Made by a program: the position numbers and the translations under genes
Notes under the pieces: generated by a model
Database searches by the model: none
What the model was told of the DNA's origin: nothing
The model's input: only the letters and a program-made list of their open reading frames with translations
Shown here: positions 1 through 10,956 of the stretch, in pieces
Layout: each line of letters starts with the position of its first letter
Position numbering within the stretch: position 1 is the stretch's first letter
Origin: Ostrinia nubilalis
Taxonomy: Eukaryota > Arthropoda > Insecta > Lepidoptera > Crambidae
NCBI RefSeq assembly: GCF_963855985.1
Contig: NC_087109.1
Location: 2,438,001-2,502,000 of the forward strand
DNA length: 64,000 nt
Direction of reading: 5' to 3'

Positions 1-270
1 CCTCCCGGGACTAGACTTGGTTTCTGGGTTTGAGGGTCATGTATGATGTCTTTGTGATGAGTCTATAATAACGGGGCTGTTGGCGGCTAGAGCCAAAAAG
101 TTTTGGATTTGTTCTCTATGGAGGGATTTTGCCGTTATCACCATGCTTAGCAGGCTGGTTGGTAGTTCCAGTATGGTAGTATAATACCTGGAAAGATGCT
201 GCAGCCCACCCTCCAGTATTTTGATTGCTTAGTCGGCTCTTACGACTCATATGGGAAGATCTGATGCTTT
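1..270 (-). repeat. dispersed lepidopteran-type repeat fragment
   Basis: Non-coding repeat. The stretch around 125-170 (cattatcaccatgctt-like, then a cagg-ctggttgg block) matches in the same orientation the sequence at 17455-17510 (gccataatccccacgcttgg). The two copies share the order ggattttgcc, cacgctt, caggcgggttgg. No ends or target duplication were seen. Family not recognised; it may be part of a LINE 3' region. The strand given is arbitrary. Confidence 0.35.
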
Positions 271-911
271 TTTAGGGTCACAACATAGACCTGAATATTG
301 TTTTTAATTATAAACATCTTTACTGGATAATAATACTTAATTAATTACAAATAAATAAGTAATTTGAGACAATCATCCATAACATTCCGATATCCGCTGT
401 ATAAATAAATTTTGGTGCATTGATTCTTAATTCCGGTGGCTCAAATACAATTTCGGTGGCTCTTGATAATTTCAAATTAACATATCTCGAGAAGTATTAA
501 TAATATTTTGATCTCTACCATATCATTGAATAATACAAGTTATTTACTATTATTTCTGCCACAAAAAAGTTTTGGAAAGTGGAAATTAAAATTCGCCACC
601 GGAATTAGGCAAAAAAACGAGTTTGTTGATATTCACCCAGGTAAGGGCTAATTTTTCAATCGTCGGATAACTTTTCAGGGGTGGCAAACCAATGGCACGC
701 GTGCCACAATATTTAACGCCGCCAGCAATCACAAAATTCACTAAAAATAAAATAGTAAATAATAATAATATAATAGTGTTTTAAACAGAAGAATAAGTTT
801 GGCATATTGACATTCTTCAGTTAAAAGTTAACTAATGATTGAAAAACCAACCCTAAACCGTATAGTCAAATAGTTTGGTAGAGTCATTACCCAGAGTTAT
901 GTATGTTTGAA
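271..911. other. AT-rich stretch without recognisable gene
   Basis: No coding frame of note. A motif similar to ttccggtggc occurs at about 432-470 and in reverse (gccaccggaatt) near 596-607, suggesting a decayed inverted-repeat element, but the ends cannot be fixed. Confidence 0.3.
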
Positions 912-1007
912 TCGTGCGAATTCCTATTCGCATACGCAATTGCACAAATCTTCAACAGATCCCTTTACGATTATCGCAAATGCGTATGCAAATGGAATTC
1001 GAGTGCT
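912..1007. repeat. short inverted-repeat (MITE-like) element
   Basis: Arms of about 30 bp: gaattcctattcgcatacgc near 918-937 faces its near complement gcgtatgcaaatggaattcg near 982-1001. The loop is about 35 bp. No coding capacity and no clear target duplication. Confidence 0.5.
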
Positions 1008-1382
1008 TCCAAAATACGACTAGAGAGGGTGACAAGGCGCTTACACCTGGTACAACATAGATAGGTATTGTTAATTGTGAAAAATCTATAACGTTAAAAT
1101 AACGTTATTGTTATAGCCAATGAGCTGTTGTCATAGTGACATTGACATTATGTCAATGTCACACGAGCAAACGTTAGAATACAGGGACGCGCGGGAACGA
1201 CTCCCCGGGCGTTTGTGCTAAGTGATGAATTGTATTTAAAAATAAGGCATTCAAATGTGAAAGCTAAGTATTCAGTGTTTTATTTATGAGTATCTACCGG
1301 CCTCTAATAGTACCTATAAATATAGATATTATAGTAGATAGAACAGAATGTCAAAAGGCATCTTTTGGGCTTCCTTTTAATA

Positions 1383-1525
1383 TTACTACCAGTCTCACTC
1401 CAATGACAATTTAACTTTCCCCGGGACAAACTTGACCTTCACTGGTTGGGTTTTTGTTGGCGGTCAATCTGTAGATCCTGACTGCACAGGAGTTGCAGCG
1501 GTGCGAATAATAATCCAGTCTCACT
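1383..1525 (-). repeat. dispersed repeat family A, copy 1
   Basis: Reverse-complement match to 10715-10915, 22790-22890 and 25000-25190. Shared blocks are the reverse of cccacctctcgttcccac, cctgtgtagccaggatctac, aacccaaccaatgaaggtca and gtttgtcccgggggaaagtt. Four copies in 64 kb, without a coding frame. Superfamily unknown; ends not determined. Confidence 0.6.
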
Positions 1526-2382
1526 CGGAGGATACAGCTATGCAATTTAAGATGGCGTGACTTTCGCCTATTCACTCGTGGCTGGAAGACCTAAGAGCTA
1601 TGTATGTTTTACGCACTAGATAAAATTTCCCTCATCTAATTTCTCTAGTTAGTTTCCTAGATCCGTATTTTGACGGATTCAAATCGGGTTTAGTGCAAAA
1701 TCGCTCTCTCAGATACAGATAATTTTTACTTAGAGAAAAACTTTGAATTACTTTCACCAGAAAAAATAGACTAGAAAAATAGACAAACAAACCACTTCAT
1801 TTAACTTTTGCTTATTTAAAACTTTATATTTCTATCATTTTCGAATACCGGCTAAAAATATTCCTTTTATAAGCAGTATTATTTCTGACCATTGAGAAAG
1901 AAACGTTTTTACAAGTGCGTCGAAAAAAGCACGACATTTTATTGTACTCAATTTGTTCTGTTTCTGCAAAATTCGCAAGTATTTTTGGCTTCAACTTGTG
2001 TCACAGTAAAATTTTACTTGGTATACACAATTTTATGATATTGACAAAATAACTAAATTGCCTTCACATTTAACAAGAATAAGAAATACTCGTAACTTCT
2101 AATCAATGAACAAACTTTGTCAAACTTGTTTTCGCTATTCATAAACTGCGTAGCAGTCTTATTAGGTACTTAATACACAAAAAAAAAAGTTAATAATACG
2201 ATCTACATTATTCATTCTTTTAAATTATCAACAGTAAATTCTAACTACTGAGCTACAGAGCCATACTAAAGAATAATAACGTACTTCGTGCCAACCACTA
2301 AATCTATCTGAACTTTAAAACGTAGAAATTGAAAAACATGAGACATTTTCATTGTCCTGATTTTTTTAAAGCCCCTCGTTCT
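1526..2382. other. no recognisable gene
   Basis: AT-rich, rich in stop codons in all frames. I saw no inverted repeat, promoter or RNA gene. Confidence 0.4.
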
Positions 2383-2460
2383 AAGCTAAATATGCTTGTT
2401 TTACAAGTCATCACGATAGTCCGGCGGCGGAATGGAACCCGCGTTCCTCGGCTAAGTATT
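2383..2460. repeat. repeat pair with tRNA B-box-like block, copy 1
   Basis: Shares aaatatgcttgt, then a gtcnngcggcgg block and cccgcgttcctcgg, with 7130-7215. In the second copy the block reads gggatcgaaccc, the complement of a tRNA-type B box (GGTTCGA). This would fit a decayed tRNA-derived SINE, but no A box or complete tRNA fold was found. Confidence 0.35.
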
Positions 2461-2830
2461 TTTTTTTGTTAGAAGCTAACATACTGAGTCAAATTTTACT
2501 ATGCTTTGACTTACTAGGCCATAGCTTTTTATGGGTCTCCATAATAATTACACCATCTGCCTGTTTGTATAGGAATTACCGATTATTTTTTCTTCAGCAG
2601 TAAATTATTTCAGGGATGAAATAATATCATGACTTTTTAGCATTTACGTACGTAGAGGAGCTAGCGACCACGTTTAGATTCGCTTAGAGAGACAACTTTA
2701 TGTGGGAATACTGAAATGTAACTAAACGATATTTTTTTCATTGAACATCAGGCCTCTCCAACCTGTTTGGTCTACGTTGGCCAGATGGTTTCCTACAGCC
2801 ACAGATCACAGAAGCTAAAGGGAGATGTGA

Positions 2831-3071
2831 AAAACTAACACTAAAAAGTAGAAAAATAATTACCTACTAATTACTTATTTATTAGGACGAATTAATATTT
2901 ATGTTATACCATGATTGATACTTCTGGAGTCTGTGCCAAGATTATGAAACGTGTGAAGTTTGCCTGCACCGACTCCAAAAGTATCAATCATGGTATAACA
3001 TAAATATTAATTCGTCCTAATAAATAAGTAATTAGTAGGTAATTATTTTTCTACTTTTTAGTGTTAGTTTT
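2831..3071. repeat. long near-perfect inverted repeat (about 100-bp arms)
   Basis: The left arm (2831-2931) is the reverse complement of the right arm (about 2970-3071) over roughly 100 bp with only one or two differences. The arms begin aaactaacactaaaaagtag and end at the same sequence inverted. The spacer is about 40 bp. Transcription through it would give a strong hairpin. It could be a foldback element, an inverted duplication, or an assembly artefact. The sequence ggagtcgg that follows the right arm also occurs reversed in the loop (cgactcc). Confidence 0.85.
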
Positions 3072-3319
3072 TTGGAGTCGGTTTTATTTTTTTTAATAAA
3101 AATTAACTTATTTCTTGCTTTTTAGCTAACTAATTATTACCTTGATGTTACCACTGAAGGTAGGCAGTACATTGAGACTATATTCTTCATGTCAAGTGTA
3201 AAATAATATTCCCTACAAAATACAGGTTATCATATCGGCAACCTTAAAAGACCTTAAACCGTCAGCACCGTAAAAACATGAAATAATACCACTGTGGGTC
3301 TAATTGTACCTATAATATT

Positions 3320-3810
3320 TAAAAAATTATCCTCCAACTCCTAAGCGTTAAGGAGTTGTACCTACCATGACCAGTTCATCATGATGAGATGATGACTATC
3401 TGATGCAAACACTTGAATAAATTTAGAAACTATAGTTATCTATAAAATTAAAAGAATTATCCTCCAACTCCCAAGCATTAGGGAGTTGTACCTTCTATCA
3501 TCAGCTCATCAATATGAGATGATGATTTCCAGGAGCAAATACTTGAATAAATTAAGAAAAAGTTTGAAAAACGATATACGTGCCTATAAAATTTGAGGGT
3601 TGCCCTCGATTTCCCTAGGATCCCATCAACAGATCCTGACTTGGTGACAATGGGACCACCTCAGAAGTGTACCCTATCGAACAAAAAAAGAATTTTGAAA
3701 ATCGGTCCACAATTGACGGAGTAATCGGTGAACATACATAGAAAAAAAAAAAACATACATACAGTCGAACATATAACCTCCTCCTTTTTTGAAGTCGGTT
3801 AAAAAGGGGG
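3320..3810 (+). repeat. lepidopteran-type repeat with two 130-bp subunits
   Basis: A block starting aattatcctccaactcc occurs at 3326 and again at 3456, so the first part is a 130-bp direct duplication with some divergence. Each unit has an inner inverted motif (ccaactcc, then ggagttg) and a tgatgagatgatga stretch. The rest ends in tttttgaagtcggtta, a 3' terminus I associate with common Lepidoptera retroelements. Non-coding; the minus-strand frame at 3615-3839 is chance. Confidence 0.55.
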
Positions 3811-4574
3811 CGGGGCCGGTGTCGCAGCAATATGCCCAAAAACAGAACACATTGTTCGTGACAGCAATGATTACAACTGCGTCGTCATAATGTAAACAGT
3901 TTACATTGCTTGCGTAGTACTAAAGATTATTCGAACGTTGAGTACTGGTAGATAATGAGCACATTGATTACTTTGTGTGTGAATTTCTAATGCGACACTG
4001 AGTTTCGAACTCAGCGCATTAGTTGGAATCTCTCTATATCTCTATGCCTACAGCGGAAACCAATGAAATGACGATGGTGTTAATAACGTCAGACTTTAAG
4101 AAGTCTAAAAGAGCCCTTGGAAGTATCCTGTAAAGTAAACTAAACTTCTCTCAGAAGAGAAAATAAGTGTAGGTATAATAAATAGAGGTATCTCAATTAC
4201 TTAACGCTGGACCCAAGCATTTAATTTTGCGCCTCATTTACTCCAGAATGATAATGAGCTAAATTCCTGTTAAGCTGGGATAAGTTTCGTTGAAATACAA
4301 ATTGCAACTATCAAGTAACAAAGTGGTATGTCGGCTGCAACGACGCCATCTTGGATTAACCCATTGTCAAACCACAACCGAAGTAGGTACAGTAGTACGG
4401 ACGATGGCATTTCAAAGTACCTACCTTATGTATTTGTAATAGATACGTGCTATTATATTGTACTAAGCCAGTAGAAAAAAATTACACCGCCTTCTCTCAC
4501 TTTTAATCATAAGTTTCAGTAAAAGTTCACTTAAATCTACTACTAATATTTTGTGTTTATTAATCTTATACGCA

Positions 4575-4807
4575 TCTTATATGGGGCAGCAAGGTTCTGG
4601 AGTGGAGGCCGCGTACCGGAAAACGCAGCGTGTGACGTCCACCCACAAGGTGGACCGACGACATCATACAGGTTGTAGGAAGGCGCTGGAATCAGGCCGC
4701 TACCAACCGGGCAACATGGAAAACGTTGGGGGAGGCCTATGTTCAGCAGTGGACGAGGACGTCCACCATAGGAATGGCTGAGTGAGATGATGATGATGAT
4801 GATGATG
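4575..4807 (+). mobile_element. 5'-truncated RTE-type LINE copy with (GAT)n tail
   Basis: Encodes the extreme C-terminal tail of a LINE reverse transcriptase with lesions: GQQGSGVEAAYRKTQRVTST is the degraded form of the KVLEWRPRTGKRSVGRPP block. It ends in the conserved 3' segment (tatgttcagcagtggacg) and a (GAT)n tail. A 13-bp target duplication AATCTTATACGCA flanks it (4562-4574 and 4808-4820), fixing both ends. The RTE clade assignment rests on the C-terminal tail and the short-repeat 3' tail. Confidence 0.85.
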
Positions 4808-4879
4808 AATCTTATACGCAAAATTCATAGTCTGCAAAGTCAACTACATATTATTATAAACTACCAATACAGGTGTACA

Positions 4880-5100
4880 ACCCAATCGAGCTGACTGCGC
4901 ACCTAGCTGGAAAGCGACTCTCCCTCGCACTCACCCGCACACCTCCTCGCATTCGCCCCGTCCGTACCAGAGCACAGAATAAGTAATAGTACAGGTACAG
5001 AAGGATTACTCCGCAAGACGATTTAAATAAATGCGAGTCTTGCTACGACGCGATACAGTGGAATTCAGCTCGCACAGCACTACGTACCTACAATTTTATT
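4880..5100. other. moderately GC-rich non-repeat patch
   Basis: More GC and CpG than the flanks (ccctcgcactcacccgcaca, ccccgtccgtaccagagc). There is no open frame and no match elsewhere in the window. It could be a regulatory element or a decayed exon; nothing decides. Confidence 0.25.
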
Positions 5101-5231
5101 CACCTACAAGTTTTGTCTCTTTCTATCGCGTGCCTCTGAACTCTTCTTACGCTGTTAGGGTTGCTGTCTAGTGAAAAAATAATTAATCTACTTATTTGTA
5201 ATGAGGTACGTATGTAGGTAAGTATGCATTC

Positions 5232-5297
5232 ATTAAGGAAAACCTTGGGAGAGGCCTTTGTCCAGCAGTGGACGTCATTTGGCTGAAACGAACGAAC
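5232..5297 (+). mobile_element. very short RTE-type LINE tail, (AACG)n tail class
   Basis: The last 66 bp of an RTE-type LINE: accttgggagaggcctttgt, then ccagcagtggacgtc and an (AACG)n tail. A 6-bp direct repeat GCATTC flanks it (5226-5231 and 5298-5303). The coding remnant corresponds to the terminal Q-W-T residues seen in longer copies. Confidence 0.75.
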
Positions 5298-5529
5298 GCA
5301 TTCTGAGCAGTAGTCATAGTAGGTTAGGTTCCTATACTATCCTAAGAGTTATTGATTACCTACATGGCCAACATACCTTTCAGCATCTTTGGGAAGCGAA
5401 AAAAAAAGATAAATCCGGTAGATTTCTTTTCTAATTTAAACACCCGAACACCGCACAATATTTCTTTCTCTTTATGTCCATTTTTAAATAATACTTCGAT
5501 CATAGAATTATAATCATACTACAACGCAC

Positions 5530-5572
5530 GCCAGCGTCCTGACGGGCGCGCGCATGACACTCGACTGATATA
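5530..5572 (-). promoter_or_regulatory. candidate TATA-less core promoter (Inr + DPE)
   Basis: On the minus strand an arthropod initiator TCAGTC places +1 at 5566. Exactly at +28 to +33 (5539 to 5534) lies GGACGC, matching five of six positions of the DPE consensus RGWYVT, and +24 is G as DPE promoters prefer. The surrounding 5520-5695 is GC-rich and contains no known repeat. No exon downstream was identified, so this is a sequence-pattern call only. Confidence 0.35.
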
Positions 5573-5769
5573 ATACCCGCCGGCGGGGCGCTTCGCTGTA
5601 GGTAATTATCGGATGTACCGCGCGGAGTGAGCCAGGCCTGACCAGAGTCATGTCTATGTGACGTCACGGCTGCCAGGTGCGCAATTAACTCGATCGGATT
5701 GTGCTCGTATGAACTAAATATGTTGGTTCAAAATCAAAAATCTAAATCTAAATAATTATACATAACTCA

Positions 5770-5945
5770 AAGGTGACTGACTGACATAGTGATCTATCAA
5801 CGCACAGCCCAAACCACTGATCGGGCTGAAATTATGAATAGATGTTATGACGTAGGCATCCGCTAAGAAAGGATTTTACGAAACTCCACCCCTAAGGGGG
5901 TAAAGCGGGATCCACGCGTACGAAGTCGCGGTTGGCCGCTATAAG
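5770..5945 (+). mobile_element. Helitron-like fragment (family H2)
   Basis: Contains the recurrent block cctaagggggtaaagcggga, then tccacgcgtacgaagtcgcg, ending in a degraded gcggccgctagt terminus (ttggccgctataag here). The same block occurs at 14105-14325, 15995-16150, 20610-20820 (reverse) and 22135-22345 (reverse). Better copies end in CTAGT, as Helitron 3' ends do (CTRR then T). Non-coding and non-autonomous. Confidence 0.55.
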
Positions 5946-6889
5946 TCAAAAAGATTTTTATTCAATTTTGACCACTGGTGGCACTTATGATTTAAATTTG
6001 TGACCAACTGCGCTTTCCTACTCTATGGTTGATGCGACTCTATCTTACTTCAGCCATCGAAGTTCGACAAGTTCGATAAATCGAACTTACATGTCCAAGC
6101 GACTGATAACATGTTATGTTAATAACTAAACTTCGGTGGACGTTAGATATCTCGGTTAACCTCTTACCTACGGGAGGCACCTATAGTTGCCAAATGCCAA
6201 GTCAAAAGTCACTTCTCAATACGGGTGGCATCTATTGTTATTTTGGCAAAGCCAATACTAAATCACGGTTTACGACAAAAAAACAATAAAATTGCAAATT
6301 AAGTGTAAAATGCGCTTGTAATTATGAAACTACATTAGTTGCAGAATATAATATTCTAAATTTCAATACCGTAAGTCTCATACTTTTTAAAATATCTTGA
6401 TGTAAAGTGGAGCAAACAATTTTATAGGTTAAAATACCCCGTATTGAGAGGCGACTTTGGGTTTCCAAGGGCCCGTAGGTAAAGGGTTAAACTTAAATTG
6501 ACACCTTATTGGTTATTAAGTTCGAACTTCGACACTTTGATGCAGTTCACTAGTGGTGGATATAGGCTATCTGTGCCTATAGACTTCACTGTGAGTTCTG
6601 AGGACAAACTTGGCATTTACTGGTTAAGTTTGAGACGACAATAGTTCAACGGTGATGTTGTCGGACTGGGTAACTCAAGATTCGGAGAACGCTAGTCGCT
6701 ATATGGGTTCACAACTCAATGGAATTAGTAGTAATTTTATAATAGAAAAAACCACTCGAAGTGTGAAAAAACGCCATTATTATATAGACACTTTTATATT
6801 TACAGTCGTTAGGTACCTATATTGGGTAGGCCCTAGACAAGTGGCATAACGTGACAGGGTGTTGTCTAGGGAGGCTGGTGTTTTTTTTT
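5946..6889. other. no recognisable gene
   Basis: An AT-rich interval. A degraded inverted pair (cctacgggaggcacctatag at 6167-6186; complement-like gggcccgtaggtaaaggg at 6470-6487) hints at an old piggyBac-like or MITE insertion. Neither end can be confirmed. Confidence 0.3.
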
Positions 6890-7082
6890 TAAATATTAGC
6901 AAATTATAATATCCCGTTGCAGTGGGCATCTTGTTGGTGAATGGGTGGCACTGCTCAGTTTACTCTTGTTTTTATTTTTTCTTCTTCCATTATTATGTGC
7001 CACTGTCATGTCTATGTACTTAATTGCCTGTATTTGTGTGATGTCCATTGTAATAAATGTATCTTTCTTTCTTTCTTTCTAA
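6890..7082 (+). repeat. LINE-like 3' untranslated tail with (CTTT)n
   Basis: Ends tgtccattgtaataaatgta followed by a (TTTC)n tract at about 7062-7081. This resembles the 3' end of a retroelement with an AATAAA-type signal and a simple-repeat tail. No coding remnant was seen. Strand inferred from the tail. Confidence 0.45.
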
Positions 7083-7129
7083 TAAAAACCCACGAGAGGT
7101 TAACGGGATTATTAGTATTTTGTATAACC

Positions 7130-7215
7130 TCCTAAATATGCTTGTGTTCGAGTGGGTTCACCATAATAGTCAAGCGGCGGTGGGATCGAACCCGCGTTCC
7201 TTGGATCACGAGTTT
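7130..7215. repeat. repeat pair with tRNA B-box-like block, copy 2
   Basis: Second copy of the 2383-2460 repeat; contains gggatcgaacccgcgttcct. The block resembles the reverse complement of a tRNA B box, but no foldable tRNA can be drawn. Confidence 0.4.
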
Positions 7216-7817
7216 TCCAGTAATTTCAGTAAGAGTTATGTTATTCTGATGTGGGAGGCAGATGGGCCTAAAAACATCAAAAAGCCAAAGAAAAGTTTCA
7301 TAATTACAAACTTTTTTGTATCAGTGTGACGTGCTAATTTTGGGACAATCTGTATGACTTACAATTAGTAAGTCCTTGAATGTTCGCTGACAAAGGGGTT
7401 CGTAACAATGAGATGCTCATTGCTCATTAATATCTGGAAGCTAGATTAATTAAGATAAACAAACGAAGTATAAGCTCGTTAATTAGTAAATTAATAACGT
7501 TCGTCTTATCTTCTGATTATTAATAAGGTCTGTATTTCTTGGGGATGATTATGTGCTGGTCTATGAAATATGGGTCATACCTAATCAAAGTTAAATGTAA
7601 TTTTGTGGCAGCGTGATGTGGAACTGGTTGTAACCATTTAATAAAGCCTACATAGATAGTAAGCGCACGAAAAGTGAGGAAACTTTTTCTTTTAAATAAA
7701 TGTCTTATTTAATCATTTTTTAAAAACAAAATAATAATATTTTGTTACGATAAATGTGCATAAAAATATCTCACTTTGAAAAATCGCCTTATTTTAAACT
7801 TTTTTAACAACGTTTTT

Positions 7818-7880
7818 ACAGTAATGACGTAAGATTTGACAGTAATGACGTAAGATTTGACAATAATGACATAAGATTTT
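7818..7880. repeat. three tandem 21-bp units
   Basis: The unit acagtaatgacgtaagattt plus g is repeated at 7818, 7839 and 7860; the third copy has two substitutions. Each unit carries TGACGTAA or TGACATAA, which resembles a bZIP (CRE-like) half palindrome. Confidence 0.85.
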
Positions 7881-7973
7881 AGCCTCACTTTTGACGAATC
7901 GTTTGTATAAAGACTATACATCTAAGCTTTATTAATCTAAGTTTGTAACATGCTAAAACTGTTAACTTATTTA

Positions 7974-8092
7974 GGCTGGGTTGCACCATCTTACTTTAAC
8001 TTTGACAAACGTCAAAAATCTGTCAAACTCCATACAAAAAGCACCGGTTATCGTTATAGTTACCGTTAAAGTTAGGTGGTTCAACTCAGTCT
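7974..8092 (+). mobile_element. MITE family GGCTGGG, copy 1
   Basis: Terminal inverted repeats start GGCTGGGTTGCACCATCTTA and end with the complement-like ggtggttcaactcagtc. The interior has tgtcaaactccatacaaaaa and accggttatcg, shared with 28341-28458, 47004-47121 (reverse), 50429-50524 and 50525-50634 (reverse). About 119 bp, no coding capacity. Confidence 0.8.
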
Positions 8093-9082
8093 CAGTATAG
8101 GCATAGTCTCCAAATAATGCAATGGAAGGCTAATATTACCATGAAGTTAAAATTTCTAGTTACCATACTCGTAACGTTCCTACATCTATCTGTAGCGATA
8201 GTTTTTTTGTGCTATTTTGAAAAATGATGCTTCCGACGACGTCTAAAACGACAGCACATAAATCTGAAACGTTAGAACCATCAGCGATTGTCAAACTGTT
8301 AATTGAAACCCGTTATTTTTTGCAGGATCACAATAATCTCAAAAGAAGATAAGATACCTTATTTAACACAAAATTGTAACTATGCACAGTAATAAATACG
8401 GGTAGGTGTCAATTATTGTCTTGTTTTATTCAGAAAACAAACAGCTTTCACCTCGTATGTGACTAAGGGGTATAAGTAATTAACAAATTGTGACTGCATT
8501 CCTTGGTTATGCAATATGACTGTTTTTGAAGCAAATAGATACCTACTCGTTAAAAAGGACAGACATTTTAGTTCATCTTTATTTACTAAGTTTGGTGGCT
8601 CTATCTTTTGTAATACCTAACCTAGGTATAGCCTGACCAGGAACATAAAAACCCTGGCATAGAGGCGCGTCAATTGCATATTTTGATAGTGCAACACTGA
8701 GTACAGTCGTACCTGTGTTAAATTAATAGGCTAACTTTATGTATCAGGATTCAGGATCACGGGCTAATTTGATATTTTCATAAATTAACGAAAAAATATT
8801 ATTATAGGTAACCTGGTTTAAATAAATTAAATGAAACCATCAATCGAGCTAGTAGGATTTATTTTATTATTCATCAATAATCAAATTCAGAACTTGAATA
8901 TGCGCCAGAAGGAGGGTTATGTTTTTCAAGTGTATGTATGTATATTATTTCTTTGGCATGCCCTACAGCCTAAACGGCTTGGCTGATTTTAGCGTAAGAG
9001 GTGTCGTTAGATTCGTCTTAATCAACCCAGTCTTTCAATTTACTTAGTACTTTACTGGGTAAATATTGCCAAACTAATAGTA
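8093..9082. other. no recognisable gene; repeat debris
   Basis: AT-rich. A fragment beginning gcgccagaaggagggttatg (8904-8923) has a partial echo at 53450 (gcgccagaaggagttgtttt), suggesting a dispersed element. Nothing else stands out. Confidence 0.3.
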
Positions 9083-9247
9083 GGCGCACACCGTTGATTT
9101 TTAGTTGGCCGATAGTTGTGCCCGATTTTAAATTGTATGAAGAATCGGCCAAATCGAATCGGCGTAGTGTGCGCACTCCTATACATGCCCATACTGATCA
9201 ACTGCCTGACTAAACTATCGGCCGACGAAAAATCAACGGTGTGCGCC
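9083..9247. mobile_element. MITE family GGCGCA, copy 1
   Basis: A 165-bp element flanked by TA. The left end GGCGCACACCGTTGATTTTT is the reverse complement of the right end aaaaatcaacggtgtgcgcc. Interior blocks ttggccgatagttg and tgcccatactgatcaactg recur in copies at 11974 and 28480. The frame at 9116-9319 is chance. Confidence 0.9.
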
Positions 9248-10157
9248 TACTCTAAAAGTTTGAGATCCAGTGGAATAGACAGGCGGTCATGTGTAAAATG
9301 CAGGCCCGCCCCCACTTAGCTCTGCTCACACACTTAGCTTCCTTAAAAGCATGTCATTTTCTTCTGTTTACTTTAACGGAGTCGGTTTTCAGCCGGTTAA
9401 AAGTGTTCCTGAATAATATGTATTTTTGATGTTCAGAAGTCAATAGTGCTTATTTTTAATGGAATATTTACAAAAAAACTAACCAAAATGTTCATAACAT
9501 AATTAATTTTATGTAATGTACAAAGACAAGACAGTGTCGTAATTAATAATTAGAGTTAGTTTAATACCATCATAAAATAAAGTTTACAGAGCTTACTCTC
9601 AAATTATTTTATTATTATTTTTTAAGCCCAATGGCACATCAAGTTAAGAACTTTATTATTGTATTTTTTAATAAATAGTTTTTAAGTTTGTAAATTACTT
9701 GTACACATTTTCAATAACTATGTAATTGTTTGTTGTTCTGAATAAAATAAAAAAATCTTGGAATTTTATGCAGTACCTTTTAGTGTATATTTTGATACCT
9801 ACATAATATAGTTTTGAGAAGAAAAACTCTAATAATTCTCCTAATTTTCCTACAATAACCTCAACAAAAGTTTAAATTTTCTCTACAACTTGGTCAGTTA
9901 ACCCTGCCTCATGCCTGCTTTATACCCCATTCCACCATGGCCCCTATAAATCAAAGGCACAATAAAGCCTTCATACGTTCTTTATCGCGGCATGTTAACG
10001 GCGGGAAATAATCTAAGGCAATAAACAGTTATATCTCAAGATAAATGCGAAACGAACGAATATCTGACGGTAGAATCGGTTTAGGGTGGAGCCCGAGGGT
10101 AAGCGAAAAAATACAGTATTTGGCACGCGGTTTTGCGTGCTAAAAAAAAACTTTTTA
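9248..10157. other. no recognisable gene
   Basis: AT-rich; includes ggagtcggttttcagccggt (9378-9397), a retroelement-terminus-like motif. No gene-like structure. Confidence 0.35.
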
Positions 10158-10398
10158 GTCCGTCAATTACATTATCAAAAAATATTGAACACGTAATATT
10201 TTTATTTGTCAATTAAACAAGTAATTAGGTACGTAGTTATGATACGTTGAAGTTCCGCGTGACGTCACAAAGTGCTACACTTTTAAGCACGCCTTGACGT
10301 CACGGGCCTCTTCTATTGAACTTTGAGGCGCTTTATCTCTTTCAATTTTCATTAGTTTGAAAATGTAAAAAATACGTGTCGAGTATTTTTTGACGGAC
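10158..10398 (+). mobile_element. TA-flanked MITE carrying CRE palindromes, copy 1
   Basis: TA duplication at 10156-10157 and 10399-10400; ends GTCCGTCAATTACATTATCA and ttttttgacggac. Internal blocks recur at 15377-15624. Two full TGACGTCA palindromes (CREB/ATF-type sites) lie inside, at about 10261 and 10294. Non-coding. Confidence 0.8.
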
Positions 10399-10714
10399 TA
10401 ATTCAAACTTTTGTTTTTTCTTAACCCAGGAAACATCCCTTTTTCAATCTGTCACAGTAAGACTTCATTGCACACGTTTTTCCTTTTTAAAACCAGGCTA
10501 AAACCTTTTCTATGTTTTTCCCTTTGTCTATAAAATATCACGCAGTCTATTGGATTTACTTGTGTACCTAAAGTGACCTTTAGTATTTGAAAGAGATCTT
10601 CTTCACCACTAGACCACAAAGAAGTAAGATTTATCTCACTTACGCCCAGTTTCTGAATTTGAGATTTTAGTTTGAGCTTTGCTCATTCTCTACTCGAGCA
10701 TTAAATTTAGGTAC

Positions 10715-10915
10715 GGGACTATTCCCACCTCTCGTTCCCACGGCTGCAATTCCTGTGTAGCCAAGATCTACAGCTTGTCCGCCAATAAAAACACAACCAG
10801 TGAAGGTCAAGTTTGTTCCGGCGGAAAGTTAAACTATCATTGAACCGAACGAAATCAATCAGAAGAATATAGGAGGCATTCGAAGTTAAGGTTCGACTTC
10901 CCTCTACTTATTAAC
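10715..10915 (+). repeat. dispersed repeat family A, copy 2
   Basis: The longest copies are this one and 25000-25190: cccacctctcgttcccacgg, then cctgtgtagccaagatctac, gaaggtcaagtttgttccgg and tcgacttccctct. Same orientation as 22790 and 25000. No terminal repeats were found. Confidence 0.65.
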
Positions 10916-10956
10916 TTTAGATTATAACTTCATAGCTAAATAGCAAAAAAAAAATA

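Noticed and set aside
2420..2460. Possible tRNA gene (B-box-like block, also at 7178)
   Set aside because: No matching A box, no acceptor or anticodon stem could be drawn; more likely decayed SINE.
2831..3071. CRISPR or rho-independent terminator
   Set aside because: Single large hairpin in eukaryotic repeat DNA; no array, spacers or operon.
7818..7880. Minisatellite with regulatory role
   Set aside because: Three units with TGACGTAA are listed as a repeat, but no promoter or gene lies near to support a role.
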